Below, in pieces: positions 36,756 to 46,387 of a stretch of 64,000 nucleotides of DNA. This DNA comes from Bacteroides sp. (lineage in GTDB: Bacteria > Bacteroidota > Bacteroidia > Bacteroidales > Bacteroidaceae). The notes below the pieces were generated by a model. The model was not told the origin of the DNA. It made no database searches and worked only from the letters and a program-made list of their open reading frames with translations. Each line of letters begins with the position of its first letter. Positions within the stretch are counted from its first letter, which is position 1. The stretch spans positions 40,145-104,144 of the forward strand of contig JAGOOC010000004.1 in NCBI GenBank assembly GCA_017992695.1, given 5' to 3'. The translations under genes and the position numbers were made by a program.

Positions 36756-38081
36756 CTACATCAGGTTGCTCGCTAGCTCGCTAAGCTCGCTTCGCTCTCC
36801 TTTTATTAGGTTTATGTGTGCAAAAATTGACTGATCTTTCATGCGGTCAATCATGTAGACTAATCCGTTGGATTGACTATCCAGATACGGTTGGTCAATT
36901 TGTTGAATATCGCCTGTAAAGACCATCTTGGTTCCTTCTCCGGCACGGGTAATGATTGTTTTCACTTCGTGCGGGGTCAAGTTTTGAGCTTCATCAATGA
37001 TACAGTAAGTCTCGCTCAGGCTTCTTCCGCGTATAAAGGCAAGGGCTTCGATGACTAGTTGCCCGCTTTTCTGCATATCCTCAATTCGTTTAATTTCAGT
37101 TGAGTTTGACGCAAACTGATTTTTGATCACATTCAAGTTGTCAAATAGGGGTTGCATATAAGGGGCAACCTTCTCTTGCGCATCTCCGGGCAAGAAGCCC
37201 AAATCCTTGTTAGACAGTGCCACAATGGGGCGTGCTAATAATATCTGCTTGTATTCGGTCAGCTTTCCTAAAGCAGCAGCCAGTGCCAGCAGGGTTTTTC
37301 CTGTACCGGCTTTACCGGTTAGTGCCACTAATTTCACATCCGGATCGTTCAATAGTTCAAAGGCAAAACTCTGTTCAGCATTGCGAGCTTCGATGCCGAA
37401 ATTTTTGGTTTTATTAACTCGGTAAACCAAACGGGTAAACGGATTATAACGGGCAAGTACACTACTGCGATCGCTTTTCAGAATGAAACATTCGTTGGGG
37501 CGAACGATGTCTTTAAAGTCGAATTCGCTGATGCTCAACCCCTCTTTGGTTGAATAGATGCGGTCAATCAACGCAGGATTAATATTATCAAATACTTCAT
37601 TGGTCTTTTCAAAAATATCTACATTCAACACCTTATCGGTGATGTAATCTTCGCAAAGTACACCTATTGATCGAGCCTTCATGCGCAGGTTCAAGTCTTT
37701 GGTCACGAGTATCGTTTTGGTCTTCGGAAATTTCTCTTCCAGATACTCGGCTACGGCCAAGATGAGATGATCGGGTTTAGGTGTTGGGAACGAAGCTTGT
37801 ACTTTGGGAGCATCGACCTTTCCGGTAATAACAAACAGACGTCCTAGGCCTTCGCCCAGTGGCGCTCCACTCGAAAAGAGATTGTCGTCAGTGATTAAAT
37901 CAAGTTCGCGCACAAACTCGCGAGCATTATAATTAATCTGTTCATTCCCTTTTTTAAATACATCCAATTCCTCCAAAACAACGATGGGTAAATAGATATC
38001 GTTCTCTTGAAAATTCTTCAAGCAATTGTAGTCGTGAAGAATGACGTTTGTGTCAAGCACAAAATTTTTCTTTGTTCCCAT
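36756..38081 (-). CDS. phoH: PhoH-family protein with N-terminal PIN domain
   Basis: 441 residues. PIN-like nuclease domain at about 5-150 (FVLDTNVILHDYN, VVLEELDVFKKG, ILVTKDLNLRMKA, with acidic metal ligands). PhoH ATPase from about 230: Walker A LTGKAGTGKTLLALAAAL, Walker B CIIDEAQNLTPHEVK, and FTGDIQQID. This PIN-PhoH (PhoH2/YlaK-like) layout suggests RNA unwinding and cleavage. Single-gene unit with a strong terminator. Confidence 0.93.
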   Translation of the reverse strand: MGTKKNFVLDTNVILHDYNCLKNFQENDIYLPIVVLEELDVFKKGNEQINYNAREFVRELDLITDDNLFSSGAPLGEGLGRLFVITGKVDAPKVQASFPTPKPDHLILAVAEYLEEKFPKTKTILVTKDLNLRMKARSIGVLCEDYITDKVLNVDIFEKTNEVFDNINPALIDRIYSTKEGLSISEFDFKDIVRPNECFILKSDRSSVLARYNPFTRLVYRVNKTKNFGIEARNAEQSFAFELLNDPDVKLVALTGKAGTGKTLLALAAALGKLTEYKQILLARPIVALSNKDLGFLPGDAQEKVAPYMQPLFDNLNVIKNQFASNSTEIKRIEDMQKSGQLVIEALAFIRGRSLSETYCIIDEAQNLTPHEVKTIITRAGEGTKMVFTGDIQQIDQPYLDSQSNGLVYMIDRMKDQSIFAHINLIKGERSELSELASNLM

Positions 38082-38213
38082 ACTTTCTTTTTAGATTTAA
38101 ATGTTGATATTTGCACGCTGATTCATCAATCCAATGCCTTCATTCTAATTGATGTTTACAAGATAACAAATAAATAGACTACAAAGATTACTGATCCGTT
38201 AAATATTACAAAA

Positions 38214-39557
38214 ATGAATTATAAGGAGACTTTAAACTACTTATATGAGCATGCACCCATGTTTCAGCAAGTAGGAAGCAAAGCATACAAAGAAGGGTTA
38301 GCGAACACCCAAGCACTTGACGACCATCTAGAACACCCCCATAGCGCATATCGAACCATTCATGTGGCCGGAACCAATGGTAAAGGGAGCTGTTCGCACA
38401 CACTCGCCGCTATTTTGCAATCGTCGGGATACCGGGTAGGCTTGTACACCTCTCCTCACCTACTCGATTTCAGAGAACGCATTCGCATCAACGGTCAGCC
38501 AATTCCCGAATCCTATGTAGTCAATTTTGTAGAAGAGCAGCGAGCATTTTTTGAACCCTTACACCCTTCCTTTTTCGAGTTGACCACAGCTATGGCTTTC
38601 CGCTATTTTGCCGACGAGAAGATAGACGTAGCCGTTATTGAAACCGGATTGGGCGGACGCTTGGATTGCACCAACATTATCCAACCCGATTTGTGCATCA
38701 TTACAAACATAGGGTTAGATCACACACAGTTTCTTGGCGATACCTTAGAAAAGATAGCGACCGAGAAGGCAGGCATTATCAAAGCGAAAACGCCTGTTGT
38801 TGTAGGCGAAACAACAGCAGAGACACGACCTGTATTCACTCGCAAAGCAGAAGAGATTGAAGCGCAAGTTTTTTTTGCAGCAGACGACGTGCAGATACTA
38901 AGCAAAGAGGTGCCCACCGATGGAAAAGCACATGCTCACTGTATTGATACACCAGATTACAGCACAGGAGTTATTTATCAAACCAAGACGTACCCTGATC
39001 TGAAAGCAGCATTAGGAGGCTACTGCCAAGAGCTCAATACAAACACTATTCTGCATGCAGTGGCACAGTTAACAAAGATAGGATACCGGATAACGGAAAG
39101 AGACGTGCGCGAAGGCTTCATGCATGTTTGTGAAATGACCGGATTGATGGGACGTTGGCAGAAGCTATGCAGGAAACCCACTGTTATCTGCGACACCGGG
39201 CACAATGTAAACGGTATGCAATACATAACAAAGCAATTGGAACAGTGCACGTACGACCACCTACACTTTGTCATTGGCATGGTCAATGACAAAGACATAC
39301 ACGCCATGTTGAGCCTCCTACCTACTAACGCTACGTATTATTTCACCAAAGCCAGTGTACAGCGTGCTTTACCCGAAGAGGTATTGAAAGAGCAAGCGCA
39401 GGGGCTTGGCTTGCAGGGTAGTTGTTATCCTAACGTATGCGAAGCGGTGCAGGCTGCAAAAGCAAAAAGCCTCCCCGAAGACTTCATCTTCATAGGAGGC
39501 AGTAGCTTTATTGTAGCCGATTTATTAACGAGCCGCGATACACTCAATCTCTACTAA
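38214..39557 (+). CDS. folC: Bifunctional folylpolyglutamate/dihydrofolate synthase
   Basis: 447 residues. Mur-ligase-like P-loop VAGTNGKGSCSHTLA; TSPHLLDFRERI; VIETGLGGRLDCTN; NIGLDHTQFLGDT; and the C-terminal ICDTGHNVNGMQYI. It adds glutamate to folates in the cytosol. Its last 33 bases overlap the end of the convergent ridA gene. Confidence 0.96.
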   Translation: MNYKETLNYLYEHAPMFQQVGSKAYKEGLANTQALDDHLEHPHSAYRTIHVAGTNGKGSCSHTLAAILQSSGYRVGLYTSPHLLDFRERIRINGQPIPESYVVNFVEEQRAFFEPLHPSFFELTTAMAFRYFADEKIDVAVIETGLGGRLDCTNIIQPDLCIITNIGLDHTQFLGDTLEKIATEKAGIIKAKTPVVVGETTAETRPVFTRKAEEIEAQVFFAADDVQILSKEVPTDGKAHAHCIDTPDYSTGVIYQTKTYPDLKAALGGYCQELNTNTILHAVAQLTKIGYRITERDVREGFMHVCEMTGLMGRWQKLCRKPTVICDTGHNVNGMQYITKQLEQCTYDHLHFVIGMVNDKDIHAMLSLLPTNATYYFTKASVQRALPEEVLKEQAQGLGLQGSCYPNVCEAVQAAKAKSLPEDFIFIGGSSFIVADLLTSRDTLNLY

Positions 39558-39899
39558 GGCATCTTTGGGCAATGCTTTCACTGCAAAGGCAGAGCGAGCG
39601 GGAAATTCACCGTCAAAATAGCTGGCATATATCCCATTCATCCCGGCAAACAGAGACATATCTTGCAAAAAAACGGTCGTTTTAACCACATCAGCCATCG
39701 TCAGTTCGGCTGTTTCTAAAATATGTTTCATGTTTTCGAGCGACTGGTGTGTCTGTGCTTCAATGCCATCGGGCATTTCACCTGTAGCAGCATTAATAGG
39801 CAGCTGTCCCGATACAAAAACCATTCCATTGGCTTCAATAGCCTGACTGTAAGGGCCAATAGCCCCCGGAGCTTTTTCACTACAAATTACTTTCTTCAT
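39525..39899 (-). CDS. ridA: RidA-family reactive intermediate deaminase
   Basis: 124 residues. SEKAPGAIGPYSQAIEANGMVFVSGQLPIN, PARSAFAVKALPKDALVEIECIA with the key Arg (PARSAF) and Glu near the end. Hydrolyses reactive enamines/imines from PLP enzymes. Overlaps folC tail to tail by 33 bases. Confidence 0.96.
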   Translation of the reverse strand: MKKVICSEKAPGAIGPYSQAIEANGMVFVSGQLPINAATGEMPDGIEAQTHQSLENMKHILETAELTMADVVKTTVFLQDMSLFAGMNGIYASYFDGEFPARSAFAVKALPKDALVEIECIAAR

Positions 39900-40039
39900 T
39901 CCACTAATTAATATTAATTCGTTTTACATTTGTTTCAAGATTCGAAGATAAGAAAAAAAGAAGAAAAGAGGAATAAACCAAGCAGTATTTTAATACTTCG
40001 TGCATTTATAGGAGTAGTTACAAGAGATTAATGAACATA

Positions 40040-40071
40040 TAACCTAAACCGATCACGGTAACCTAAACCGA
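40040..40071. repeat. Direct repeat pair TAACCTAAACCGA
   Basis: Two copies (40040-40052 and 40059-40071), 19-base period, just outside the hairpin at 40076. Role unknown. Confidence 0.6.
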
Positions 40072-40075
40072 GACT

Positions 40076-40115
40076 AAAAACCCCCTATAACTGAAAATGG
40101 TTATAGGGGGTTTTT
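40076..40115. terminator. Bidirectional intrinsic terminator
   Basis: 11-bp arms (40081-40091 and 40100-40110), 8-base loop, five A before and five T after. Serves the minus-strand TPR gene that ends at 40176; it can act on both strands. Confidence 0.87.
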
Positions 40116-40175
40116 CTTATTATTTATACCAAGCGTCTCCGCTCGTTAGTTGTCTGTTCTTAATTTGTCCGCTCT

Positions 40176-41876
40176 TTATTTGCAATGCTTTAAGATCAGC
40201 TCATCTACATTGGTATCGCCCAACTCTTTCGCTTTGGCAAAGTTAGCACAAGCCTCAGCGTTTTTCTTTAGCTGTACTTGGCAGATGCCCAGCAATCGAT
40301 AAGCCTCGGCATATTTTGAATCGAGTTTCAAGGCTTCGTTCAGCGTTGTTACTGCCTCTTCATACCGACCTACTCGCAAGTTTATCACGGCTTGTTCGGC
40401 GCGGTAAGTCAACTCTGTGGGGTTAAGTTCGATGGCCTTAGCAATGTCCTCCAGTGCACGTTGAAACTGCTTGGCTTTCAATGCAGCTTGTTCGCGATAA
40501 TAGTAAAACACATCGTTCACCTGTCCGTTTACTGCATTAAAATAGGCATCATAATCAAGCATGGCTGCGCGATACTGTTCGGCATTGACGTTCATCTGCG
40601 CCCGTTCCAGCAAATAAGGGGCCATGTCGGTCGTCATGGGCTGGGGGCAACGAGAAATGCAACTATCCAATAACGCAACGATCTCCTTCGGATTTGCTTT
40701 CATCAGCTCCTTGGTTTTGGCGGCATTGAAGAACGTTGCTGCCGAAGCCAGAGAACCGGTATTCAGTTTTTCGTAACTTGCTAACGCTCCGGCATAATCT
40801 TGTTTGGCAAAAAGAATATCACCCTCCAACTGTGTATACACCGGCTGCGGGTCGATGGTAAACGCACTACGCACGTGCTCCAATGCTTTATCATAGGTCC
40901 AGTCCTTGAATACTTTCTCGGGCTTACCTAGCTGATAGTTATACATCATCTTTGCCAGATTGTAGTAAACTTCATCTTTCTTCTTAGCTACCTTCAGCGC
41001 TTGATCCATATCATCCGAAGCCTTCTGGTAGTCGGCATCCTCTTTGGCGGTAAACAAGTAGTTGTTCGATCTGCGTATGTAACCGTCAATGCTGTTAGGA
41101 TACTCGCGCACATAGTCATCGAGAAGCACTGCATATTCCTCAGGAGAAACCTGCGAAGAGGCCATATACAGAAACACCATTGCTTGCTCTTCCGTGTCGG
41201 GCAAGGCTTTCTTGATGCCGATGTTTTTGAGTGTTACATCACTCATCGAAAGGGCATTGATGCTTTGCGATAGCGCAAAGGCTGCACCTACAGCGTAACA
41301 AGAGGTAGTGTCTTGACCGGATGAACGTTGAGCCAACCCAAACACCTGCCCCTCAGCATTCATTATCGGACAGCTAACCATCTTCTCTTTGAGGCTCATG
41401 CCAAGTGTGTAGTAGTAGTATTTATCAGCTATTTTAGTAACCGCTTTCACTTTTCCTTGGGTAAAGTTGCGATCCTTTTGCGTAGAGTATGGCAATAGAT
41501 AAGCAGCAGCATCTACTGCCGGGGACACTGAGGCCACCTGCAATGCAGGCACTTTCTTCTCCGTTATCGCTACTCGAAACTTAATCACATCATACATATC
41601 ATTGGCTCCCAGAATGGCACTGACAGCCATCTGCTTGCCTTCGGCATTGATAATAACGGCTCGTTGCGCGCCTTTGAACAAAGAGCAGTCTGACAGCGCC
41701 ACACCATCTTCGGTCACAAAAAAACCGTTGCCCGTATTGAGTATCTTATCATTATTGTCGTAGGTTACAACGGAGAACACCGATCGTTTGGCCTTCTCCA
41801 CCCACTTGGGTGCTTGTGCCATGCTTGCCTGGGTCAACAGGCAGAGCATGAAAGTTAGTAGTAGATTTTTTTTCAT
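40176..41876 (-). CDS. Trypsin-like-fold (inactive) plus TPR exported protein
   Basis: 566 residues. Signal peptide ending ASMAQA. Residues about 25-205 resemble an HtrA-like serine protease (GNGFFVTEDGVALSDCSLF, then IMNAEGQVFGLA), but the His position reads Ser65 and the nucleophile Ser position reads Cys169 (SCPIMN for GSPIIN). It is therefore probably a non-catalytic protease fold. The C-terminal half has TPR repeats (YKQ-type pairs near AMLDYDAYFNAV, FQRALEDIAKAIELNPTEL, YEEAVTTLNEALKLDSKY, AYRLLGICQVQL). Probably a periplasmic scaffold. Last gene after rlmB (11-base gap). Confidence 0.85.
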   Translation of the reverse strand: MKKNLLLTFMLCLLTQASMAQAPKWVEKAKRSVFSVVTYDNNDKILNTGNGFFVTEDGVALSDCSLFKGAQRAVIINAEGKQMAVSAILGANDMYDVIKFRVAITEKKVPALQVASVSPAVDAAAYLLPYSTQKDRNFTQGKVKAVTKIADKYYYYTLGMSLKEKMVSCPIMNAEGQVFGLAQRSSGQDTTSCYAVGAAFALSQSINALSMSDVTLKNIGIKKALPDTEEQAMVFLYMASSQVSPEEYAVLLDDYVREYPNSIDGYIRRSNNYLFTAKEDADYQKASDDMDQALKVAKKKDEVYYNLAKMMYNYQLGKPEKVFKDWTYDKALEHVRSAFTIDPQPVYTQLEGDILFAKQDYAGALASYEKLNTGSLASAATFFNAAKTKELMKANPKEIVALLDSCISRCPQPMTTDMAPYLLERAQMNVNAEQYRAAMLDYDAYFNAVNGQVNDVFYYYREQAALKAKQFQRALEDIAKAIELNPTELTYRAEQAVINLRVGRYEEAVTTLNEALKLDSKYAEAYRLLGICQVQLKKNAEACANFAKAKELGDTNVDELILKHCK

Positions 41877-41887
41877 GTGTCGTATTT

Positions 41888-42631
41888 TTATTCGTTATTT
41901 CGTTGTTTCACTGCCTCGTAAATTAGAATTCCTGCAGCCACCGATACATTGAGCGATTCAATAGTGCCCAGCATCGGTATCTTTACCCACTCGTCACACA
42001 ACGCTAGATTATCATAAGAGACACCCGTATCCTCGGCACCCATAATGATGCACATCGGTCCGGTGTAGTCGCCTTTCGAGTATTCATAATCGCCCTTTTC
42101 GGTAGCAGCCACAATGCGGAAGCCACTCTCTTTGAGATATTGCAAAGTACTCTTTAAGCTCTGTTCGCGACAAACCGGAAGCGTGTGTAGTGCACCAGCC
42201 GAGGTTTTCATGGCGTCGGCATTCACCGTTACACTTCCCCGTGCAGGAATAATAATGGCATCGACAGCTGCGCACTCGCAAGTACGGGCTATGGCCCCAA
42301 AGTTGCGCACATCCGTTATGCCATCGAGCATCACAAACAGTGGATTCTTGCCTTGTTCAAACAAGAAAGGGACCAGTTCTTCAGTTTTCTGGTACGTAAC
42401 CGAAGAGATAAATGCCACTACCCCTTGGTGATTCTTGCGGGTAATACGGTTAATACGCTCTACGGGCACACGCTGCACGGGGATAAGAGAGCCCTTCAAA
42501 GCCGTAAACAGCTCCTTAGACAAGTCGCTTTGTATATCTGTTTTTACCAGAATTTTATCAATCTCTTTACCTGCCTGAATGGCTTCTATCACAGCGCGAA
42601 CGCCAAAAATCATTTCGTTGTTATCAGTCAT
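41888..42631 (-). CDS. rlmB: 23S rRNA (guanosine-2'-O)-methyltransferase RlmB
   Basis: 247 residues. N-terminal substrate-binding domain (IFGVRAVIEAIQAGKEIDKILV) then SpoU/TrmH knotted domain with motifs DGITDVRNFGAIARTCEC, IMGAEDTGVS and IPMLGTIESLNVSVAAGIL. Methylates G2251 of 23S rRNA in E. coli. Follows recN by 33 bases. Confidence 0.94.
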   Translation of the reverse strand: MTDNNEMIFGVRAVIEAIQAGKEIDKILVKTDIQSDLSKELFTALKGSLIPVQRVPVERINRITRKNHQGVVAFISSVTYQKTEELVPFLFEQGKNPLFVMLDGITDVRNFGAIARTCECAAVDAIIIPARGSVTVNADAMKTSAGALHTLPVCREQSLKSTLQYLKESGFRIVAATEKGDYEYSKGDYTGPMCIIMGAEDTGVSYDNLALCDEWVKIPMLGTIESLNVSVAAGILIYEAVKQRNNE

Positions 42632-42664
42632 CTTCTTTAAATATACAATTGAGGAAATTTACAA

Positions 42665-44329
42665 TTAATCGGTAATTCCCAATAGGGCTTTTGCATTATT
42701 GAGTGCCGCATCCGTAAGTATCGAACCGCTCAACATCTGAGCCAGCTCTTCTACCCGCTCCTCATTGCTGAGGAGACGAATGTGACTATTGGTTTCTGTG
42801 TCATTGTCTTTTTTATAGACTTTGTAGTGGGCTCGTCCGCGGGCTGCGATCTGTGGCAAGTGGGTGATGCTGATTACCTGACGGTTCTGCTCGCCCATCT
42901 CCTGCATGATATCCGCCATGCGGTCGGCTATCTCGCCCGAAACTCCCGTGTCAATCTCATCGAAAACGATGGTAGGTAGTTTTACCGCTCCGGCTATCAT
43001 AGCTTTGATCGAGAGCATCACTCTGGCAATCTCTCCTCCCGAGGCAACCGAGGAAATCTGCTGCAAAGAGCCATTCTTGTTGGCCGAGAAGAGGAAGTTA
43101 ACCGTGTCTTCGCCTTGCAAACCGGGCTCCTTGCGAAGCCCCATGTCTACTTGAAAGCGTACATTGGGCATGCCTAGCGGTACCAGACGCAAAGCCATCT
43201 GCTTCTCTACTTCGCGCGCAGCAACCACTCGTGCTTGCGTAAGCAGGGCTGCCTGTGCCTTCACTTGATGGTACAATGCATCGCGTTGCACAGTGAGTTC
43301 GGCAATGCGTTCGTCATACGATGTGATGTCAGCAAGTTTTTGTCGATACTCTTCGGTGAGTTCAATCAACTCGTCCAGGGTTTGCACCCGGTGTTTCTGT
43401 TGAAGCAGGTAGATCAGGTTTAAGCGGTTATTGACTTCGTCTAAACGGCCGGGGTTAAAATCGACCCCTTCGCCCATAGTCCCTATCTCTTGCGAAATAT
43501 CTTTCAGTTCAATATAGGTACTCTCCATCCGATCCACCAGTTCGGCAGCAGGATGATACACCTTCTGCAAGTTTTGCAGAATCTGCAAACTCTCCTTCAA
43601 TCCCAACAGCAAACCACCCTCATCTCCGGCCAGCAGTTGATCTACGCGGTAGAGTCCTGCTTTTATCTCCTCGGCGTGATTCAGCGTATCAGCTTCTTGC
43701 TCCAGTTCTTCCTGTTCTCCCGGCTCAAGGTGAGCCTCTTCAAGCTGTTCGAGTTGAAAGCGCACAAAATCCTCGTCCGCTTTGCTCTGCTCCGAAAGGG
43801 CAACCAGTTCGAGCAACTCCTTCTCAGTCTGTTTCCAATATGCATAAAAACGATGATACTGTTCAAGGGGTGCTTCATTGTGTGCCAATATATCGAGCAC
43901 ATTGAGCTGAAAGCCCTCTTTGTTGAGTAGCAGGTTTTGGTGTTGCGAATGCACATCGATAAGCTGTTCGCCAAGCTCTTTAATCTGCGTTAGCGAAGCA
44001 GGGGTATCGTTGATGAAAGCCCGGCTTTTGCCCGAAGCATAGACCTCGCGACGCAAAATACATTCGGGTTCGTACTCCAATTCATTCGCTTCGAAGAACG
44101 ATTTCATTTGGTAGGAGGCGATGTCGAAGCGGGCCTCTATCACGCACTTGGCAGCTCCCAAACGGATGGATTTCACCTCGGCTCGTTGCCCCAGCAGCAA
44201 ACCGATAGCACCAAGAATAATCGACTTCCCCGCACCGGTTTCGCCGGTGATCACGGAAAATCCTGTATCGAACCGGATATCCAGTTTCTCGATCAAGGCA
44301 TAATTCTGAATGTATAGTGAACGCAGCAT
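42665..44329 (-). CDS. recN: DNA repair protein RecN
   Basis: 554 residues. SMC-like: Walker A GETGAGKS at 29-36, long coiled-coil centre, then signature SSVASGGEIARVMLSIKAM and Walker B PTIVFDEIDTGVSG. Acts in double-strand-break repair. Lies in the dnaN-exonuclease-coaBC-recN-rlmB run, 53 bases after coaBC. Confidence 0.96.
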   Translation of the reverse strand: MLRSLYIQNYALIEKLDIRFDTGFSVITGETGAGKSIILGAIGLLLGQRAEVKSIRLGAAKCVIEARFDIASYQMKSFFEANELEYEPECILRREVYASGKSRAFINDTPASLTQIKELGEQLIDVHSQHQNLLLNKEGFQLNVLDILAHNEAPLEQYHRFYAYWKQTEKELLELVALSEQSKADEDFVRFQLEQLEEAHLEPGEQEELEQEADTLNHAEEIKAGLYRVDQLLAGDEGGLLLGLKESLQILQNLQKVYHPAAELVDRMESTYIELKDISQEIGTMGEGVDFNPGRLDEVNNRLNLIYLLQQKHRVQTLDELIELTEEYRQKLADITSYDERIAELTVQRDALYHQVKAQAALLTQARVVAAREVEKQMALRLVPLGMPNVRFQVDMGLRKEPGLQGEDTVNFLFSANKNGSLQQISSVASGGEIARVMLSIKAMIAGAVKLPTIVFDEIDTGVSGEIADRMADIMQEMGEQNRQVISITHLPQIAARGRAHYKVYKKDNDTETNSHIRLLSNEERVEELAQMLSGSILTDAALNNAKALLGITD

Positions 44330-44382
44330 GTTACGATTTGACTAAGTTTACGGTTGTATTAATTTGTCTCTTGGTCATTGGA

Positions 44383-45573
44383 TCACTCCTTGATCAGGCG
44401 GTCTATGATGTCTTGTGCCACCTCTTGTTTTGATTTCAACGGATAATGGGTGATTCCCTGTGGGTCGATGATACTGATTTTATTGGTATCGTGTTGAAAT
44501 CCGGCTCCGTTGTCATTCAAGGAATTGAGCACGATGAAGTCGAAGTTCTTTCGTTGCAACTTCTCTTTGGCATGTTCCTGTTCGTTCGTTGTTTCGAGCG
44601 CAAAACCGACTAACTTCTGTCCGGGCTTCTTGGTTCGTCCCAAAGCGGCTGCAATATCTTGTGTGGGTTTCAGGCGCAGCATCAACTCTTCACCTTCCCG
44701 CTTGATCTTCATATCGGCTACCGTGTTGGGCGTAAAATCGGCTACAGCGGCACAGAGTATGCCCACATCGGCTGTTGGGTAATGGTGCATAGCCTGTTCG
44801 TACATTTCGGCAGCAGACTCTACATCGATGCGTTGAATACGCGAGTGGCACACTTGCTGTTGCACCGGTCCGGCTATCAGACACACCTCGGCACCGCGAC
44901 GGGCACATTCTTCGGCCAGCGCAAAGCCCATTTTACCCGATGAGTAGTTGCCGATGAAGCGCACCGGATCGATCTTTTCATAGGTAGGTCCGGCGGTAAT
45001 GAGCACCTTTTTACCGGCAAGTTCGCCGGTTGATGCAAAAAACTCGTCGAGCACCTTGATGATATTCTCAGGCTCCTCCATCCGTCCTTTTCCAACCAAG
45101 TGGCTGGCAAGCTCCCCCGATGTAGGTTCGATGATGTGATTTCCGAAGCCTCTCAACGTCTGCAAATTCTGCAAGGTAGAAGAGTGGGCAAACATATCGA
45201 GGTCCATGGCCGGAGCGATAAATACGGGCGCTTTGGCCGACAGGTAAGTGGTGATCAGCATATTGTCGGCTATCCCGTTGGCCATCTTACCCAGTGTAGC
45301 GGCAGTAGCGGGAGCAATGAGCACGGCATCAGCCCACAAACCCAAATCAACGTGGCTGTTCCAAGTACCATCACGCTGCGCAAAGAACTCACTAATCACG
45401 GGCTTGCCGGTAAGTGCCGACAAGGTGATCGGTGTAATAAACTCCTTTCCGGCAGGCGTAATTACCACCTGCACCTCGGCCCCTTGCTTAATGAGCCCGC
45501 GGATAATGTAGCACGCTTTGTAGGCGGCAATGCTACCGGTAATTCCTAAAATAATTTTCTTTCCCTTCAACAT
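44383..45573 (-). CDS. coaBC: Bifunctional phosphopantothenoylcysteine decarboxylase/synthetase
   Basis: 396 residues. CoaC flavin domain (GITGSIAAYKACYIIRGL, LIAPATAATLGKMANGIADN, APAMDLDM) followed by CoaB (ITAGPTYEKIDPVRFIGNYSS, KMGFALAEE, CAAVADFTP). At the flap where E. coli CoaBC has its catalytic Cys (ACGDIGPGRM) this protein reads ASHLVGKGRM, with no Cys. Makes 4'-phosphopantetheine for coenzyme A. Starts 2 bases after the exonuclease gene. Confidence 0.95.
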   Translation of the reverse strand: MLKGKKIILGITGSIAAYKACYIIRGLIKQGAEVQVVITPAGKEFITPITLSALTGKPVISEFFAQRDGTWNSHVDLGLWADAVLIAPATAATLGKMANGIADNMLITTYLSAKAPVFIAPAMDLDMFAHSSTLQNLQTLRGFGNHIIEPTSGELASHLVGKGRMEEPENIIKVLDEFFASTGELAGKKVLITAGPTYEKIDPVRFIGNYSSGKMGFALAEECARRGAEVCLIAGPVQQQVCHSRIQRIDVESAAEMYEQAMHHYPTADVGILCAAVADFTPNTVADMKIKREGEELMLRLKPTQDIAAALGRTKKPGQKLVGFALETTNEQEHAKEKLQRKNFDFIVLNSLNDNGAGFQHDTNKISIIDPQGITHYPLKSKQEVAQDIIDRLIKE

Positions 45574-45575
45574 AC

Positions 45576-46349
45576 CTATTTTCCGGTTAACTCGCGCAGT
45601 CTGATTTTAGTCAGCATGGCTTTGGTATTGAGTGTAAAATCGCTATTCTGAATCCAGCTAAAGTAGCCCGAATCTTTTTTCAGCACCTCCGATACGATGT
45701 GCCCTTTGTACTTTCCGAAATTGAAAATCTCTACCCCATTTTCATCGTACACCATGCGGCCGGCAAAGTCAACATTCTTGTTGTAGCTCGAGTATTCGGC
45801 CAGAAACGCGATGTCGTTCTTCAACTCACTGCTGTAGCGTTCGAGTTGCGATTGCAACACTTCGTACGTCGCACGGGTATCAGCCTCGGCCGAGTGTGCA
45901 TCTTCGAGATCCTTGTCGCAATAAAACTTGTAGGCTGCCGACAGGGTGCGTTGCTCCATTTTGTGGAAGATAACCTGCACATCTACCAGTTTGCGCTTGG
46001 ACATGTCAATATCAACTCCCGCACGCAAGAACTCTTCGGCCAGTACGGGAACATCAAAACGGTTCGAATTAAAGCCTGCCAAATCACATCCTTCGATGTC
46101 ATTGGCTATATTTTGGGCCACTTCCCTGAACGTGGGGCAATCTACCACATCGGCATCATAAATGCCATGAATGACCGACGACGCCTCAGGAATTGGCATT
46201 TCGGGATTGATGCGCAACGTTTTGCTCTCCTCGTTTCCGTTCGGGTGAACCTTGAGGTAGCATATTTCGACAATTCTGTCTGAGTTAATATTGGTCCCTG
46301 TGGTTTCCAGATCAAAGAAAACGATGGGATTTTTAAGATTCAATTTCAT
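45576..46349 (-). CDS. DEDDh 3'-5' exonuclease
   Basis: 257 residues. Exo I VFFDLETTGTN (D, E), Exo II region AGFNSNRFDVPVL, Exo III EDAHSAEADTRATYE with the DEDDh His. The C-terminal 60 residues (FGKYKGHIVSEVLKKDSGYFSWIQ) match the small extra domain of exonuclease X-like proteins. Adjacent to dnaN, so a role in replication or repair is likely; this is not the polymerase itself. Confidence 0.92.
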   Translation of the reverse strand: MKLNLKNPIVFFDLETTGTNINSDRIVEICYLKVHPNGNEESKTLRINPEMPIPEASSVIHGIYDADVVDCPTFREVAQNIANDIEGCDLAGFNSNRFDVPVLAEEFLRAGVDIDMSKRKLVDVQVIFHKMEQRTLSAAYKFYCDKDLEDAHSAEADTRATYEVLQSQLERYSSELKNDIAFLAEYSSYNKNVDFAGRMVYDENGVEIFNFGKYKGHIVSEVLKKDSGYFSWIQNSDFTLNTKAMLTKIRLRELTGK

Positions 46350-46387
46350 GTTATGTTGTTTAGTTTCTCCTTCGGATTCGGAGAAAA

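Noticed and set aside
40040-40071. CRISPR-like repeat
   Set aside because: Only two 13-base copies with a 6-base spacer and no cas genes anywhere in the window.
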